Positions 8,901 to 18,164 of a stretch of 64,000 nt of DNA are shown one piece after another. Both the position numbers and the translations under genes were made by a program. The notes under the pieces are model-generated. The model saw nothing but the letters and a program-made list of their open reading frames with translations. It did no database searches and was not told the origin of the DNA. The stretch's first letter is position 1. Each line of letters starts with the position of its first letter. Source of the DNA: MVRE01 sp015660965 (lineage in GTDB: Archaea > Halobacteriota > Methanomicrobia > Methanomicrobiales > Methanospirillaceae); NCBI GenBank assembly GCA_050015095.1, contig JBEKCC010000003.1, forward strand, positions 181,812-245,811, given 5' to 3'.

Positions 8901-10514
8901 ATGAAAGCTCCACTTATCACGGTCGATAACCTCTGCATGGATTTTGATGGCACGAAGGTTTTAAAAAATATTAGTTTTGAGATTGCTGAAGGTGAGGTAC
9001 TAGGTATTATAGGAAGAAGTGGAGCTGGAAAAACCGTTCTGATGCACCTTATGCGAGGTATTGAGCAGCCCCCAACAAGTGGTAGAATCTTATACCATGT
9101 GGCCGCGTGCAATGGCTGTGAACATCTTGATGTGGGTAGTACTGCTGGAAAGCCCTGCCCTCATTGCGGTGGTATACTTGAGCCAAAAGAAATCGATTTG
9201 TGGGGCGAGAAAGACGATAATCTCCGCCGTAGGTTGATGCGACGGACGGCAATAATGTTTCAACGAACTTTTGCCCTCTACGGAAATGACCGCGTCATCG
9301 AAAATGTCCTTCATTCCCTTGATGATATCGATTATCCTGAGGATCAAAAGATAAACCGTGCTGCAGATCTTGTTGACCAAGTTAAACTCTCACATCGAAT
9401 GATGCATATCGCCCGTGATTTATCTGGTGGCGAGAAACAGAGAGTTGTTCTTGCTCGGCAGCTTGCAAAGGAGCCGTTTATGCTCTTTGCCGATGAGCCA
9501 ACGGGTACGCTTGATCCTAACACAGCACGCCTCGTTCATGAAATGCTCAAAACTGCAGCGCAAGCGAATAATATGGCTATGATTGTCACATCGCACTTTT
9601 CTCAGGTAATTGAAGATGTGGCAGTACGCGCAATCCTTCTTGTTGACGGTAAAATCTCTAAGATTGGCGTGCCAAAACAAGTCATTGGCGAATTCATGAA
9701 GGGTTATGATGATACCGAACGATTCGCTCATATTGAGTTAGGAGAGAAAGTAATAGTTGCCCGTGACCTGATAAAGCGATATATTTCGGTTGATAGAGGT
9801 GTTGTCAGGGCGGTCAATGGCACAACTTTCGATGTGTATACAAAGGAAATATTTGGTATTATTGGCAAAAGTGGTGCTGGTAAAACAACGCTATCGCGAA
9901 TTATGGCAGGTATAATCGAACCTACTAGTGGAGAGATTAACATCCGGATTGGTGAAGATTGGGTGGATATGACCAAACCGGGCATTGAGCAAAGGGGAAG
10001 GGCCAAAGAATACATTGGGCTTTTACATCAAGAGTATGACCTCTTTCCGCACCGAACTGTAGTTGATAATCTCACTGATGCAATTGGGTTAGAGTTCCCA
10101 AAAGAACTGGCAATGAGAAAAGCGATCGTAACGCTCCGTATGGCGGGATTTTCCGACGAGAAGAGTCAGGAGATCCTCGACCGCCTTCCTGGACAACTTA
10201 GTGAAGGGGAACGTCATCGAGTAGCTCTCGCTCAGGTACTAATTAGGGAACCTCGTATCGTCATTCTTGATGAACCGACGGGTACAATGGATCCCATCAC
10301 TAAAATTGATGTAAAACACTCTATTTTACATGCCCGTGAAGAGATGGAAGAGACATTCGTCGTAGTCTCGCACGATATGGATTTTGTGCGAGATATATGT
10401 GATCGTCTCGCTCTTATGCGTGGGGGTAAAATTGCACAAATTGGAAAGACAAACGACGTTCTCGCAAGTCTAACTGAGGAAGAACGCCAAGTTATGAGCA
10501 CACCCTCGGCTTGA
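8901..10514 (+). CDS. atwA: Methyl-coenzyme M reductase activation component A2 (twin ABC ATPase)
   Basis: The 537-residue soluble protein has two ABC ATPase domains. Domain 1 has Walker A GRSGAGKT near residue 37, signature SGGEKQRV near 175 and Walker B LFADEPTG near 195. Domain 2 has GKSGAGKTT near 322, LSEGERHRV near 433 and LDEPTGTMDP near 456. A cysteine-rich insertion in domain 1 (CNGC near residue 70, CPHC about 17 residues later) could bind zinc or an iron-sulfur cluster. AtwA supplies ATP hydrolysis for reductive activation of the nickel F430 centre of MCR. It is first in an overlapping operon with six marker proteins. Confidence 0.93.
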   Translation: MKAPLITVDNLCMDFDGTKVLKNISFEIAEGEVLGIIGRSGAGKTVLMHLMRGIEQPPTSGRILYHVAACNGCEHLDVGSTAGKPCPHCGGILEPKEIDLWGEKDDNLRRRLMRRTAIMFQRTFALYGNDRVIENVLHSLDDIDYPEDQKINRAADLVDQVKLSHRMMHIARDLSGGEKQRVVLARQLAKEPFMLFADEPTGTLDPNTARLVHEMLKTAAQANNMAMIVTSHFSQVIEDVAVRAILLVDGKISKIGVPKQVIGEFMKGYDDTERFAHIELGEKVIVARDLIKRYISVDRGVVRAVNGTTFDVYTKEIFGIIGKSGAGKTTLSRIMAGIIEPTSGEINIRIGEDWVDMTKPGIEQRGRAKEYIGLLHQEYDLFPHRTVVDNLTDAIGLEFPKELAMRKAIVTLRMAGFSDEKSQEILDRLPGQLSEGERHRVALAQVLIREPRIVILDEPTGTMDPITKIDVKHSILHAREEMEETFVVVSHDMDFVRDICDRLALMRGGKIAQIGKTNDVLASLTEEERQVMSTPSA

Positions 10515-10522
10515 GGTGGTTA

Positions 10523-12046
10523 ATGATTAGCATCCACCTCGATGGGCAGAGGCTCGAGGTCGATCCCGATAGCAGTCTACGCTCCGTGCTTCAAAAGATT
10601 CCCTTGGGCAACTGTGTTGCTGTGATCCGCCCAACAACAAAAGAACAGGCTAAAACGAATAGCCTTGCGATGACGACAACGGCTGGAGAAATTACAATTG
10701 ATCTTGATGGTGAGAAGGGTACATTCCTTGAGAAACCCGGATTCTCCTCGTTCCTTTCCTTACATTGGGAGGATAGGTATGCCGCAGCTTTTGGTCCTTT
10801 CCAATCAACACTACAACCGTCGCGTAAACCAAGCGTGTATGAGAGAGGGGATGTAATCCTTGGATGTGGAGGATATAACCCCCAGACCTCTTACTTGATT
10901 TTTTCCAAAAGCCGGCACTCATCTGATCATGGTTCGGATTCAAGTGGCGGAATAATCGGTAAAGTGGTAAGTGGCCGAGGAGTCCTTGATCGATGGTCTA
11001 CAGGGGATAAAATTACAAAGATAGAACCGGTCATAAGTTGGGCCGATACAAGCCGTTCATTTACCACTACTGATTTTGATCTGAAGCTTGAAGACGGAAT
11101 ACAAATCGTAACCCTAGTTAAGGTAGTGGCACAAGGTTACAGTTCAAACAAAATCTCAACTGAAGCGACTAGGTGTGTCGAACACTTGCTGTTTACATTA
11201 GAAGATCACCGGTTTATCGTGAGTCAAGCCACCAGTACCCATATTCTCGATTCCCGCACAGTCGGTGAAGAAGTGCCCACTGAGTATCGAAGCCCACGTC
11301 GAGAAGGTGTGGTTACAGTACGGAACATTGGACCAACAAGTGGGGGTATATACATCTATAAAGAGGATGTCCCAAGCAGCCCGGTTCATAATATAGTAGG
11401 GCAGGTTGTGCATGGGATCGAACTCGTCAAACTAGCAAAAAACGGTGATGTATTCACAATCAACGTTAATCCGGAGCGTATTGATCTTCTAGGGCTGCCC
11501 CTTCAAGATGCCCAACGGATTGCCCAAGCGCGAGGATTCGTTTTGCATGTTGACAATACAGAAGGGAGTCGGATAGTAGTTTCACAAGAACCATCGACTA
11601 CATTGGAAGTTTTAAAAGAGAGAGCTGCAACAATAACAACCGCACCCAATGAAAGAGTCGTTGATATTGTACTGGATGACAAAGCAGCGCCATTAAGTTG
11701 CGCAAACTTCCGCCGATTAACAGGTCTTAAGGATCATGACGCAGGTATGATGCCGCTTTTCTTTAAATTCGATGATGTAGTCCTTTTCAAACCAGTAATA
11801 CCAGTAGGAATGAGAATTATTCCAGAGAACAGTCCCATAAAAGAGGTTCCAGCAGCGTCTCTTGCAATCACGAATGATTCGCGACGGGGGTCAGGTATGG
11901 TGGGTGTGCGTCTTTCAGCAAATCGTGAGTTTGGTCCTACCTCCGAGCCATTCGAGGGAACGAATATCATTGGTCGAGTAATCGATATTGGTAAACTAAA
12001 GAACTTCGAGGAAAAGGATAAGGTGTACATTAGGGAGGTGACGTGA
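10523..12046 (+). CDS. Methanogenesis marker protein 3
   Basis: The 507-residue protein starts MISIHLDGQRLEVDPDSSL and matches the marker protein 3 family, which is restricted to methanogens and relatives and includes a cyclophilin-like portion. Recent structural work (from memory) places Mmp3 with Mmp7, Mmp17, McrC and component A2 in the complex that activates MCR. The ATG at 10523 is chosen because GAGGTGG sits just before it; the atwA stop lies at 10512-10514, 8 bp upstream. The 3' end overlaps the next gene as TGATG. Confidence 0.88.
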   Translation: MISIHLDGQRLEVDPDSSLRSVLQKIPLGNCVAVIRPTTKEQAKTNSLAMTTTAGEITIDLDGEKGTFLEKPGFSSFLSLHWEDRYAAAFGPFQSTLQPSRKPSVYERGDVILGCGGYNPQTSYLIFSKSRHSSDHGSDSSGGIIGKVVSGRGVLDRWSTGDKITKIEPVISWADTSRSFTTTDFDLKLEDGIQIVTLVKVVAQGYSSNKISTEATRCVEHLLFTLEDHRFIVSQATSTHILDSRTVGEEVPTEYRSPRREGVVTVRNIGPTSGGIYIYKEDVPSSPVHNIVGQVVHGIELVKLAKNGDVFTINVNPERIDLLGLPLQDAQRIAQARGFVLHVDNTEGSRIVVSQEPSTTLEVLKERAATITTAPNERVVDIVLDDKAAPLSCANFRRLTGLKDHDAGMMPLFFKFDDVVLFKPVIPVGMRIIPENSPIKEVPAASLAITNDSRRGSGMVGVRLSANREFGPTSEPFEGTNIIGRVIDIGKLKNFEEKDKVYIREVT

Positions 12047-12504
12047 TGACTGAATACGCGCCGAAGAATCCGGGCAGTGTGACAAAATATATCGTCGTCG
12101 AATCGCCAAATATAACTCCGAGTGAATTGGCAATCCGAGCCTATGAGATCTCGCAGGGTGTAATAATCAAAGAAACCTGTTTCGGGCTTGCCATAAATGG
12201 TACTGAGGAGGAGGTCGACCGTTTGATTGCGCAACTTCGAACCGTCGACTCTGACCACATCTTTATCAAAGACCGCGGGTTTCTCCCAGGGGATCCACGG
12301 CGGTGCCGTGCCAATCTTGGCGGTGCGAGACCGGGGTTCCATGGAATCGAGTTCGAAACTACTGTCCTCCCATATATCTCCACCGGGCTTGAAGAGCTTA
12401 GAACGCGTGATGCGGAAGGAATCCCAGCACCACAAAACCCATTAGACAGAAAGAAATTGGACGTATACATTCTCAAAAAATTGATTGAAACACAGGAGCC
12501 CTGA
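12046..12504 (+). CDS. Methanogenesis marker protein 6
   Basis: The 152-residue protein has the family blocks KYIVVESPNITPSELAIRAY and FIKDRGFLPGDPRRCRANLGG and no recognisable catalytic motif or membrane segment. Marker protein 6 is found almost only in methanogens and is linked to MCR biogenesis; its exact role is not settled. The start is the ATG at 12046, which shares a base with the mmp3 stop. A strong GGAGGTGA motif at about 12034-12041 supports it. A GTG at 12043 is an alternative. Confidence 0.88.
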   Translation: MTEYAPKNPGSVTKYIVVESPNITPSELAIRAYEISQGVIIKETCFGLAINGTEEEVDRLIAQLRTVDSDHIFIKDRGFLPGDPRRCRANLGGARPGFHGIEFETTVLPYISTGLEELRTRDAEGIPAPQNPLDRKKLDVYILKKLIETQEP

Positions 12505-12505
12505 T

Positions 12506-12952
12506 ATGGCAAAAGTTTTCATCTACCCCACAACGAGCTTGATTCTGTCAGATTTAGTTGCTCGTTATGGGCATACTCCTTTGAGTTCGGCTATTGCCAT
12601 ACGTGAGCGCATTCAGACAGCGGGTATCGAATCAATACCCCTTCAAATCACTCCCGAAGAACCCAAAAAAGGACTACGTTGGGCGGCGGTTGAGGTGCCC
12701 AGTGGGGTGCGGGGAAGAATGGCGCTTTATGGTCCAATGATAGATACTTGCGATGCGGCAATCATCATCAACGATGCAGATCTTGCTTTCGGATGCATGG
12801 GTTGCGCACGTACAAATGAGTTAGTCAAGTATCTTATCAGACAGAAAAATGTTCCACGTCTTGATTTAAATTATCCGAAAAATGAGAAGGAAGGAATCCA
12901 GTTCGTTGCTGCGATAAAACGATTCCTTGAGACCCTTGGAGGAAAGAAATGA
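12506..12952 (+). CDS. Methanogenesis marker protein 5
   Basis: The 148-residue protein starts MAKVFIYPTTSLILSDLVAR and contains GCMGCARTNELVKYL, with a CxxC that could hold a metal or act in redox chemistry. It belongs to the marker protein 5 family of methanogens, function not fixed but consistently grouped with MCR activation genes. I chose the ATG at 12506 because AGGAG lies about 8 bp before it and it directly follows the mmp6 stop; longer frames add unsupported residues. It overlaps mmp15 as ATGA. Confidence 0.87.
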   Translation: MAKVFIYPTTSLILSDLVARYGHTPLSSAIAIRERIQTAGIESIPLQITPEEPKKGLRWAAVEVPSGVRGRMALYGPMIDTCDAAIIINDADLAFGCMGCARTNELVKYLIRQKNVPRLDLNYPKNEKEGIQFVAAIKRFLETLGGKK

Positions 12953-14187
12953 CAGCACCAGTACGTATAGCCCAGCTCTCTTGTGGTCCTGAATACAGTG
13001 GAGTACAACAAGAAATTAACGAAGCAGCGAAGGCGGTGAACGGAGAGATTTTCTTCCCCGATATTGCGTTGAAGGATATCATGCAAAATTTCAATGAGTT
13101 TGGGCTTGATGTCCGCAGTCCTGACCTCAAGCTTACTATTGCTCGGGCAAAAGCACTTGTTGATGGGCGTGTGGACGCCGATGCTGTCTTCATTGCCACA
13201 TGTTTCCGTTGTGCCGAAGCTGCAATCGTACGAAATGAACTGCGGCGGTATATACACACAAGTTCTAAGCTACCTGTTGTTAGTTATTCATTTACAGAAC
13301 GAACAACTGCCGGGACACTCCTGACTCGTATGGAAGCTTTAACCACAATCGCTCGACGTAGAGCTCTCCTTGCTCGAGAAACCCAACAGGGGATTACATT
13401 GGGAGTTGATTCTGGTTCATCCACCACCAAAGCGGTAGTAATGAAAGACAATAAGATCGTCGGTACAGGATGGCAACCAACAACTGAGGTTTTAAAAAGT
13501 GCTCATGATGTTATTGAACATGCAATTAAGGAAGCGGGGATCAAACGGAAAGAGGTAGAAGCTGTTGGAACCACAGGATATGGACGATTTCTTGTAGGAA
13601 AGGAAATTAATGCTGATCTTATTCAAGAGGAATTGACTGTTAACTCTAAAGGTGCGGTATACCTTGCCGATAAACAGCACGGTCCGGCAACTGTAATTGA
13701 TATTGGTGGAATGGATAACAAAGCAATCACGGTCCAAGACGGTATTCCCGGTACTTTCACAATGGGGGGTATCTGTGCTGGTGCGAGCGGAAGATTTCTA
13801 GAGATGACTGCAAAACGTCTTGGTGTAGATATAACCGAGTTGGGACCACTAGCAATGAAAGGCTTTTCAGAACAAGTCCCAATGAACAGCTATTGTATTG
13901 TGTTCGGGACCCAGAGTCTTGTTAATGCTCTTGCTGCAGGTAGTACTCGTGAGGATGTTGCCGCTGCTGCCTGTCATAGTGTAGCCGAGCAAGTGTTTGA
14001 ACAGCAATTACAGGAGATTGACATTAAGGAACCTGTAATTATGGTTGGTGGCACATCTCTCATTGAAGGACTTGTGCATGCTATGGGAGGTTTGCTACAG
14101 ACAAAGATTTTAGTTCCAAAATACTCGCAATATATTGGTGCAGTAGGATCTTCACTATTAGCCAGCGGCTTTATCAAGGATAAGTAA
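12949..14187 (+). CDS. Methanogenesis marker protein 15 (HgdC/BadF-type ATPase)
   Basis: The 412-residue protein has an N-terminal domain of about 140 residues specific to the marker family, then an ASKHA-fold ATPase like the activators of 2-hydroxyacyl-CoA dehydratases. Visible motifs are GVDSGSSTTKAVVM (phosphate 1), VIDIGGMDNKAITV (phosphate 2), GGICAGASGRFLEMTA and GGTSLIEGL. The cysteine in GGICAG corresponds to the one that bridges a [4Fe-4S] cluster between subunits in HgdC. An ATP-driven low-potential electron transfer role in MCR or F430 chemistry is the natural inference. Start and stop overlap both neighbours. Confidence 0.9.
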   Translation: MTAPVRIAQLSCGPEYSGVQQEINEAAKAVNGEIFFPDIALKDIMQNFNEFGLDVRSPDLKLTIARAKALVDGRVDADAVFIATCFRCAEAAIVRNELRRYIHTSSKLPVVSYSFTERTTAGTLLTRMEALTTIARRRALLARETQQGITLGVDSGSSTTKAVVMKDNKIVGTGWQPTTEVLKSAHDVIEHAIKEAGIKRKEVEAVGTTGYGRFLVGKEINADLIQEELTVNSKGAVYLADKQHGPATVIDIGGMDNKAITVQDGIPGTFTMGGICAGASGRFLEMTAKRLGVDITELGPLAMKGFSEQVPMNSYCIVFGTQSLVNALAAGSTREDVAAAACHSVAEQVFEQQLQEIDIKEPVIMVGGTSLIEGLVHAMGGLLQTKILVPKYSQYIGAVGSSLLASGFIKDK

Positions 14188-14771
14188 TGCAAGCGGTTGA
14201 GTACTTTGAAGTAGAATGTCCCGAGATGGTAGGCGGAGAGTATTACAAGAAAATAACAAACATTGTCTTACTCGACCATAACCTAATTCGAACGCTTCAT
14301 AAGATTCATATTTATGTGGACCCTGGCGTGCCAATTTTTGTTGCTGTCGGTATTCTTCATAAAACCCCCAGCCTTATCCGAGTACGAGACTTTGCTGCCG
14401 TTAATCCTCTTGAGGGGAAGATTATGCTGGTGCTCTCAAACGAGACTTATCTCGCTCCTATGCTCAAGATATTTTGGCAACGCTTCGGTCAGGAACACGT
14501 AGAACAACCTGACCGATTCACAGTCATTTTAAAGGGAGTCACAATTGATGCAAGAGAATTAGAAGACGTGATAGTTGCTGATCCAAGCGAATCCCTATAT
14601 AAAGATTTAATCTACGCATTCAAGTGCATTGCTCCAGAAGGTTTCCGAATCCGCCGAGAATTTTATACTAAAGAAAAATTTTTCTTTGTTGCTAGTGAGG
14701 ACACACTCACCGGGGATGTAGATGCACTCATACAATCCAAATTTAAAATAATGGGGGAGGTAATGCCATGA
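14187..14771 (+). CDS. Methanogenesis marker protein 17
   Basis: This 194-residue soluble protein begins MQAVEYFEVECPEMVGGEYY and matches marker protein 17. It overlaps the mmp15 stop by one base (TAATG) and the mmp7 start by four (ATGA), so it is translationally coupled. The family is known from the MCR activation complex; no ATP-binding or membrane motif is visible, and few cysteines are present, so any cluster it holds would have to be shared with partners. Confidence 0.86.
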   Translation: MQAVEYFEVECPEMVGGEYYKKITNIVLLDHNLIRTLHKIHIYVDPGVPIFVAVGILHKTPSLIRVRDFAAVNPLEGKIMLVLSNETYLAPMLKIFWQRFGQEHVEQPDRFTVILKGVTIDARELEDVIVADPSESLYKDLIYAFKCIAPEGFRIRREFYTKEKFFFVASEDTLTGDVDALIQSKFKIMGEVMP

Positions 14772-15706
14772 TCCTTGTTCCCGTGACATATAATGGTGGA
14801 GTTTACCGGCATAACGAGATCATGGATTTCATAGAGGACATTGGCGGGTATATTGTCCAAAAACATATCCTTGCAAGTGATGTAGTGCTCTTATGTTTCG
14901 TTCCAAAAGATGATGTAGAGCTGTTACGTAGCATTGCAAAATCAATGGGCGGTGAGGTGGTCGATTCCCCACTTGTTGGTACCGAAATAGCCGTGGTTTC
15001 AATGAGTCTTGAGATCCACCACCTTCCACACCCTTCCTGCGATATCGCAGAATATCTCAGGAGACTTGGAGCAAAAAGTAATATGGTTAGTCTCGCTCGG
15101 GGAGTAGGAAAACGTATAGCTGCACTCAATGATGAAGAGCGAGACGTTATCAATGAGCATGATCTTGCGGTTTACTTAATGGGTAACTTTGAAAAGTGCA
15201 TCGATTACAAAATGCCAAATCTCCGCCGAGGAATTGAAGCCCCTATTGTAATTTGCGGTGGGCCGAATAAAGAAACATTGCAGCGGATAATTAATCCGCC
15301 GGTTGATGGTTACGTCGGTAATGTGGGAAGGTTCATGCATCGCACTAAAGAATCTGAAGAATTCACCAAGCTCGATGAAATTATCTCAGAGATAACAAGA
15401 GTCCTTGAAAAAAAGCGTATTGGAGACGCAAAGGATCCACTCTCAGTTTCCCCAGCACGATTAATGGATCTGATCAAGGAGAATGTGCCAAAAATTCATC
15501 AGGTGACATCTCCTACGCCACTTACGGTCCAGATGGCAGGCCTTCGTGTAAAGCTTCCTTATGATACATTTGCAAGTGAAATCCGTAACATTGAGATCGA
15601 AGATTCGGTTAAAATTGGGGATGTATCAAATGTGACTCCTTCGAGAATGAGAGACTACATATTGATAAGGATTCTCCCCTTCTCTGATACAAACGTGGTT
15701 GTATGA
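14768..15706 (+). CDS. Methanogenesis marker protein 7
   Basis: The 312-residue protein starts MILVPVTYNGGVYRHNEIMD and carries HPSCDIAEYLRRLGAKSNMV and GNFEKCIDYKMPNLRRGIEA, with conserved cysteines suitable for cluster binding. It belongs to the marker protein 7 family. Mmp7 is described as part of the MCR activation complex that binds unusual iron-sulfur clusters (recalled). It closes the run of overlapping marker genes; the next gene starts two bases after its stop. Confidence 0.88.
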   Translation: MILVPVTYNGGVYRHNEIMDFIEDIGGYIVQKHILASDVVLLCFVPKDDVELLRSIAKSMGGEVVDSPLVGTEIAVVSMSLEIHHLPHPSCDIAEYLRRLGAKSNMVSLARGVGKRIAALNDEERDVINEHDLAVYLMGNFEKCIDYKMPNLRRGIEAPIVICGGPNKETLQRIINPPVDGYVGNVGRFMHRTKESEEFTKLDEIISEITRVLEKKRIGDAKDPLSVSPARLMDLIKENVPKIHQVTSPTPLTVQMAGLRVKLPYDTFASEIRNIEIEDSVKIGDVSNVTPSRMRDYILIRILPFSDTNVVV

Positions 15707-15707
15707 T

Positions 15708-16178
15708 ATGACAGATTTTGAAGAGAAATTAAAACAAATTGTTGAGAAGGGAGACCGAGAAACCGCTGAAGAATGGCTTCGATTGATTGAGAAAGAGTAC
15801 GGACACATACCACTAATATTCAAACGAATGTCTGAACGTCCTGAGGTACTCATCTCGCATCTAATGTACAAAGGGTCGGTAGCAGAAACAAGTTCTCTTG
15901 ATCCTAAATATGTGGAACTAATCAGTCTTGCTGTAGGTGCCGCACTCAAGTGCCCGCATTGTACGGGTTACCACATGCTTGCTGCAAGGCGAATGGGTGC
16001 AACTCGTGATGAAATCCTTGAAGTAATTTTATTAGCCGGTCTAATTTCCAACTCATCGGTTCTCGCAAATGCTTATCGCATCTTCGATGAAAAGATGGCA
16101 AAATGCCCACCGTGCGAAGTTGAGGGAGCAGAGTATGAGACCCTTCCAAACGAGAATCTAGACGAGAAGATACCTTAA
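15708..16178 (+). CDS. AhpD-like carboxymuconolactone decarboxylase family protein
   Basis: The 156-residue all-helical protein has the core motif KCPHCTGYHMLAARRMGATRDEI, giving a CxxC plus downstream histidine as in AhpD-type peroxide-reducing enzymes. An N-terminal extension of about 45 residues and a cysteine-containing tail (KCPPCEVEG) flank it. The ATG at 15708 follows the mmp7 stop by one base. Coupling to the MCR activation operon suggests a redox or oxygen-protection role, but function is not known. The gene ends about 70 bp before asnB, where a TTTTAT box near 16215 could start a new transcript. Confidence 0.82.
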   Translation: MTDFEEKLKQIVEKGDRETAEEWLRLIEKEYGHIPLIFKRMSERPEVLISHLMYKGSVAETSSLDPKYVELISLAVGAALKCPHCTGYHMLAARRMGATRDEILEVILLAGLISNSSVLANAYRIFDEKMAKCPPCEVEGAEYETLPNENLDEKIP

Positions 16179-16248
16179 ATTAACGACCAATAGCTGAGCC
16201 TCCAACCACCCAACTTACTTTTATCCTTTCGTGTTCACCTGATAGATA

Positions 16249-18090
16249 ATGTGCGGGATTGTAGGGCAGTATTGTTATGATGGCACACAGCCGGATGCCA
16301 ACTTTCTTACCGCGATGATAGATCGGATTGCTCATCGGGGACCCGATGGGCGTGGAATGTTTCTCAAAGGGAGAATCGGACTAGCTCATTGTCGACTTGC
16401 AATTATTGACCTTAGTGACGATGCCAGTCAACCAATAGCAAACGAAGACGGCACGATTTGGTTAGTTTATAACGGAGAAATTTACAACTATATCGAATTG
16501 CGTCAAGAACTAGTAAAAAAAGGGCACAAATTTCTTTCAAAAACCGATAGTGAAGTGATCGTTCATGCGTATGAAGAATGGGGGGCAAGATGCCTTGAAC
16601 GCTTCAATGGAATGTGGGCATTTGCTCTTTGGGATGATAAGAAACAACAACTTTTTTGCGCTCGCGATCGATTCGGAATAAAACCATTTTATTATACAGA
16701 AATTGCAGGTTCATTTATTTTTGCTTCAGAGATTAAGGCTTTACTCGAACATCCAGATGTTGGAAAAAATCCAGATAATGAGATGCTCTGCTCATACCTC
16801 ACATGGGGTGTTCACGATCACACAGACCGAACAATGTTCTCAAATATTTTCCAGCTTCGTCCTGCACATGCAATGATGGTAACTGTAAAAGGACAAAATA
16901 CACCAGTTCGATACTGGGATGTTAAAGTAAACCCCTTCTTCACATCCGACATTCAAAACTCGGATATTTCATCAAACCTTTTCACCCTACTTAAAGACGC
17001 GGTTCGGATTCATCTTCGCAGTGATGTGGCAATCGGTACATGTCTCTCGGGCGGGATCGATTCTTCAACAATTGTTGCATTGATCAACGATCTAATTCAG
17101 AAAGATTCGCCCGAAAGTATAGGGACAAGACAGAAGACATTCTCTGCTGTTTTTGATGACACACGTTTCGATGAGAGCCAGTATATCAACGAAGTTGTTA
17201 ATGGGACGAGTGTTGATGCTTACCGAACACAACCCGACCCACAGCAAGTTTTGAAAGATCTCCATCAACTTCTCTACATACAGGATGAACCATTTGGTTC
17301 TCTTTCAATTTATGCACAATACCGTGTTATGCAATTGGCTTCAAAACGAGTGAAGGTTGTTCTTGATGGACAGGGCGCGGATGAGCTTCTCGCAGGATAC
17401 CTTGCCTATCAGAGTTGCTCAATTAGAGGGTTGATTCGATCGTTTCACTTGTTAACCGCACTCCGCGAAATTATTGGTGCGTTTCGATACCACCGAGCGT
17501 TTTTCTTTGATTCTCTCCAACAATTATTAATTCGGGCAAAACGAAGACACCTTTTGCAGGTTTTGTGCCCAAATTTTAACCGGTATAATGGAACCCTAGA
17601 TCAAGTTCTTTACCGTGAATTAATGATAACAAATCTACCTGCACTACTCCATTATGAAGATCGCAATTCGATGGCCTTCTCTATTGAGTCGAGAGTTCCC
17701 TACCTCGATGTACGTTTGGTGGAATATCTTACATCCTTACCACAAGATCAGAAAATAAAAAATGGTGTAACTAAATATGCGCTAAGACGTGCGATTAGGG
17801 GGGTAATCCCCGAATCTATTCGATGTCGTATGGATAAGATGGGGTTTGTTACACCAGAAGAAATTTGGATGGCCGAAGATCTTCAGCCATTTGTATTGAC
17901 AATACTCACATCAGAAAATTTCAAAAAACGGCCTTACTGGGACGCATCAGCAGTCACAAAGAGTTATCAAGAGTTCCTTGATGGAAAATCTCAATATTCT
18001 CCAGAACTATTTCGTATAGTCTGTGCTGAATTATGGTTGGAGATTTTCTTTGACAAAAAGAATACAAATCCTATAAATGTTGAATCCTGA
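16249..18090 (+). CDS. asnB: Asparagine synthase (glutamine-hydrolysing)
   Basis: The 613-residue protein starts MCGIVGQY, so after methionine removal Cys2 is the class II glutaminase nucleophile. The glutaminase domain spans about residues 2-190 (RIAHRGPDGRG, YNGEIYNYIELR) and the synthetase domain follows, with the pyrophosphate loop LSGGIDSSTIVAL near residue 267 and DGQGADELLAGY. AsnB makes asparagine from aspartate, ATP and glutamine; in surface-polysaccharide loci related enzymes amidate sugar acids. Because it sits just upstream of manC and glycan genes, either role is possible. The length is normal for the archaeal family. Confidence 0.9.
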   Translation: MCGIVGQYCYDGTQPDANFLTAMIDRIAHRGPDGRGMFLKGRIGLAHCRLAIIDLSDDASQPIANEDGTIWLVYNGEIYNYIELRQELVKKGHKFLSKTDSEVIVHAYEEWGARCLERFNGMWAFALWDDKKQQLFCARDRFGIKPFYYTEIAGSFIFASEIKALLEHPDVGKNPDNEMLCSYLTWGVHDHTDRTMFSNIFQLRPAHAMMVTVKGQNTPVRYWDVKVNPFFTSDIQNSDISSNLFTLLKDAVRIHLRSDVAIGTCLSGGIDSSTIVALINDLIQKDSPESIGTRQKTFSAVFDDTRFDESQYINEVVNGTSVDAYRTQPDPQQVLKDLHQLLYIQDEPFGSLSIYAQYRVMQLASKRVKVVLDGQGADELLAGYLAYQSCSIRGLIRSFHLLTALREIIGAFRYHRAFFFDSLQQLLIRAKRRHLLQVLCPNFNRYNGTLDQVLYRELMITNLPALLHYEDRNSMAFSIESRVPYLDVRLVEYLTSLPQDQKIKNGVTKYALRRAIRGVIPESIRCRMDKMGFVTPEEIWMAEDLQPFVLTILTSENFKKRPYWDASAVTKSYQEFLDGKSQYSPELFRIVCAELWLEIFFDKKNTNPINVES

Positions 18091-18095
18091 AAGAT

Positions 18096-18113
18096 TAATG
18101 TGATATCACATTA
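18096..18113. promoter_or_regulatory. Perfect 18-bp palindrome, candidate operator
   Basis: TAATGTGATATCACATTA is a perfect palindrome in the 74-bp gap between asnB and manC. Its half-site TATCACATTA also occurs at 8878-8887 in the promoter of the MCR activation operon. It could bind a dimeric regulator or, less likely, end the asnB transcript. Confidence 0.4.
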
Positions 18114-18164
18114 GGTATTGACCTGAAAGAACGTTCGAGATCAAATTTAAATTGGGAAGTTCCA

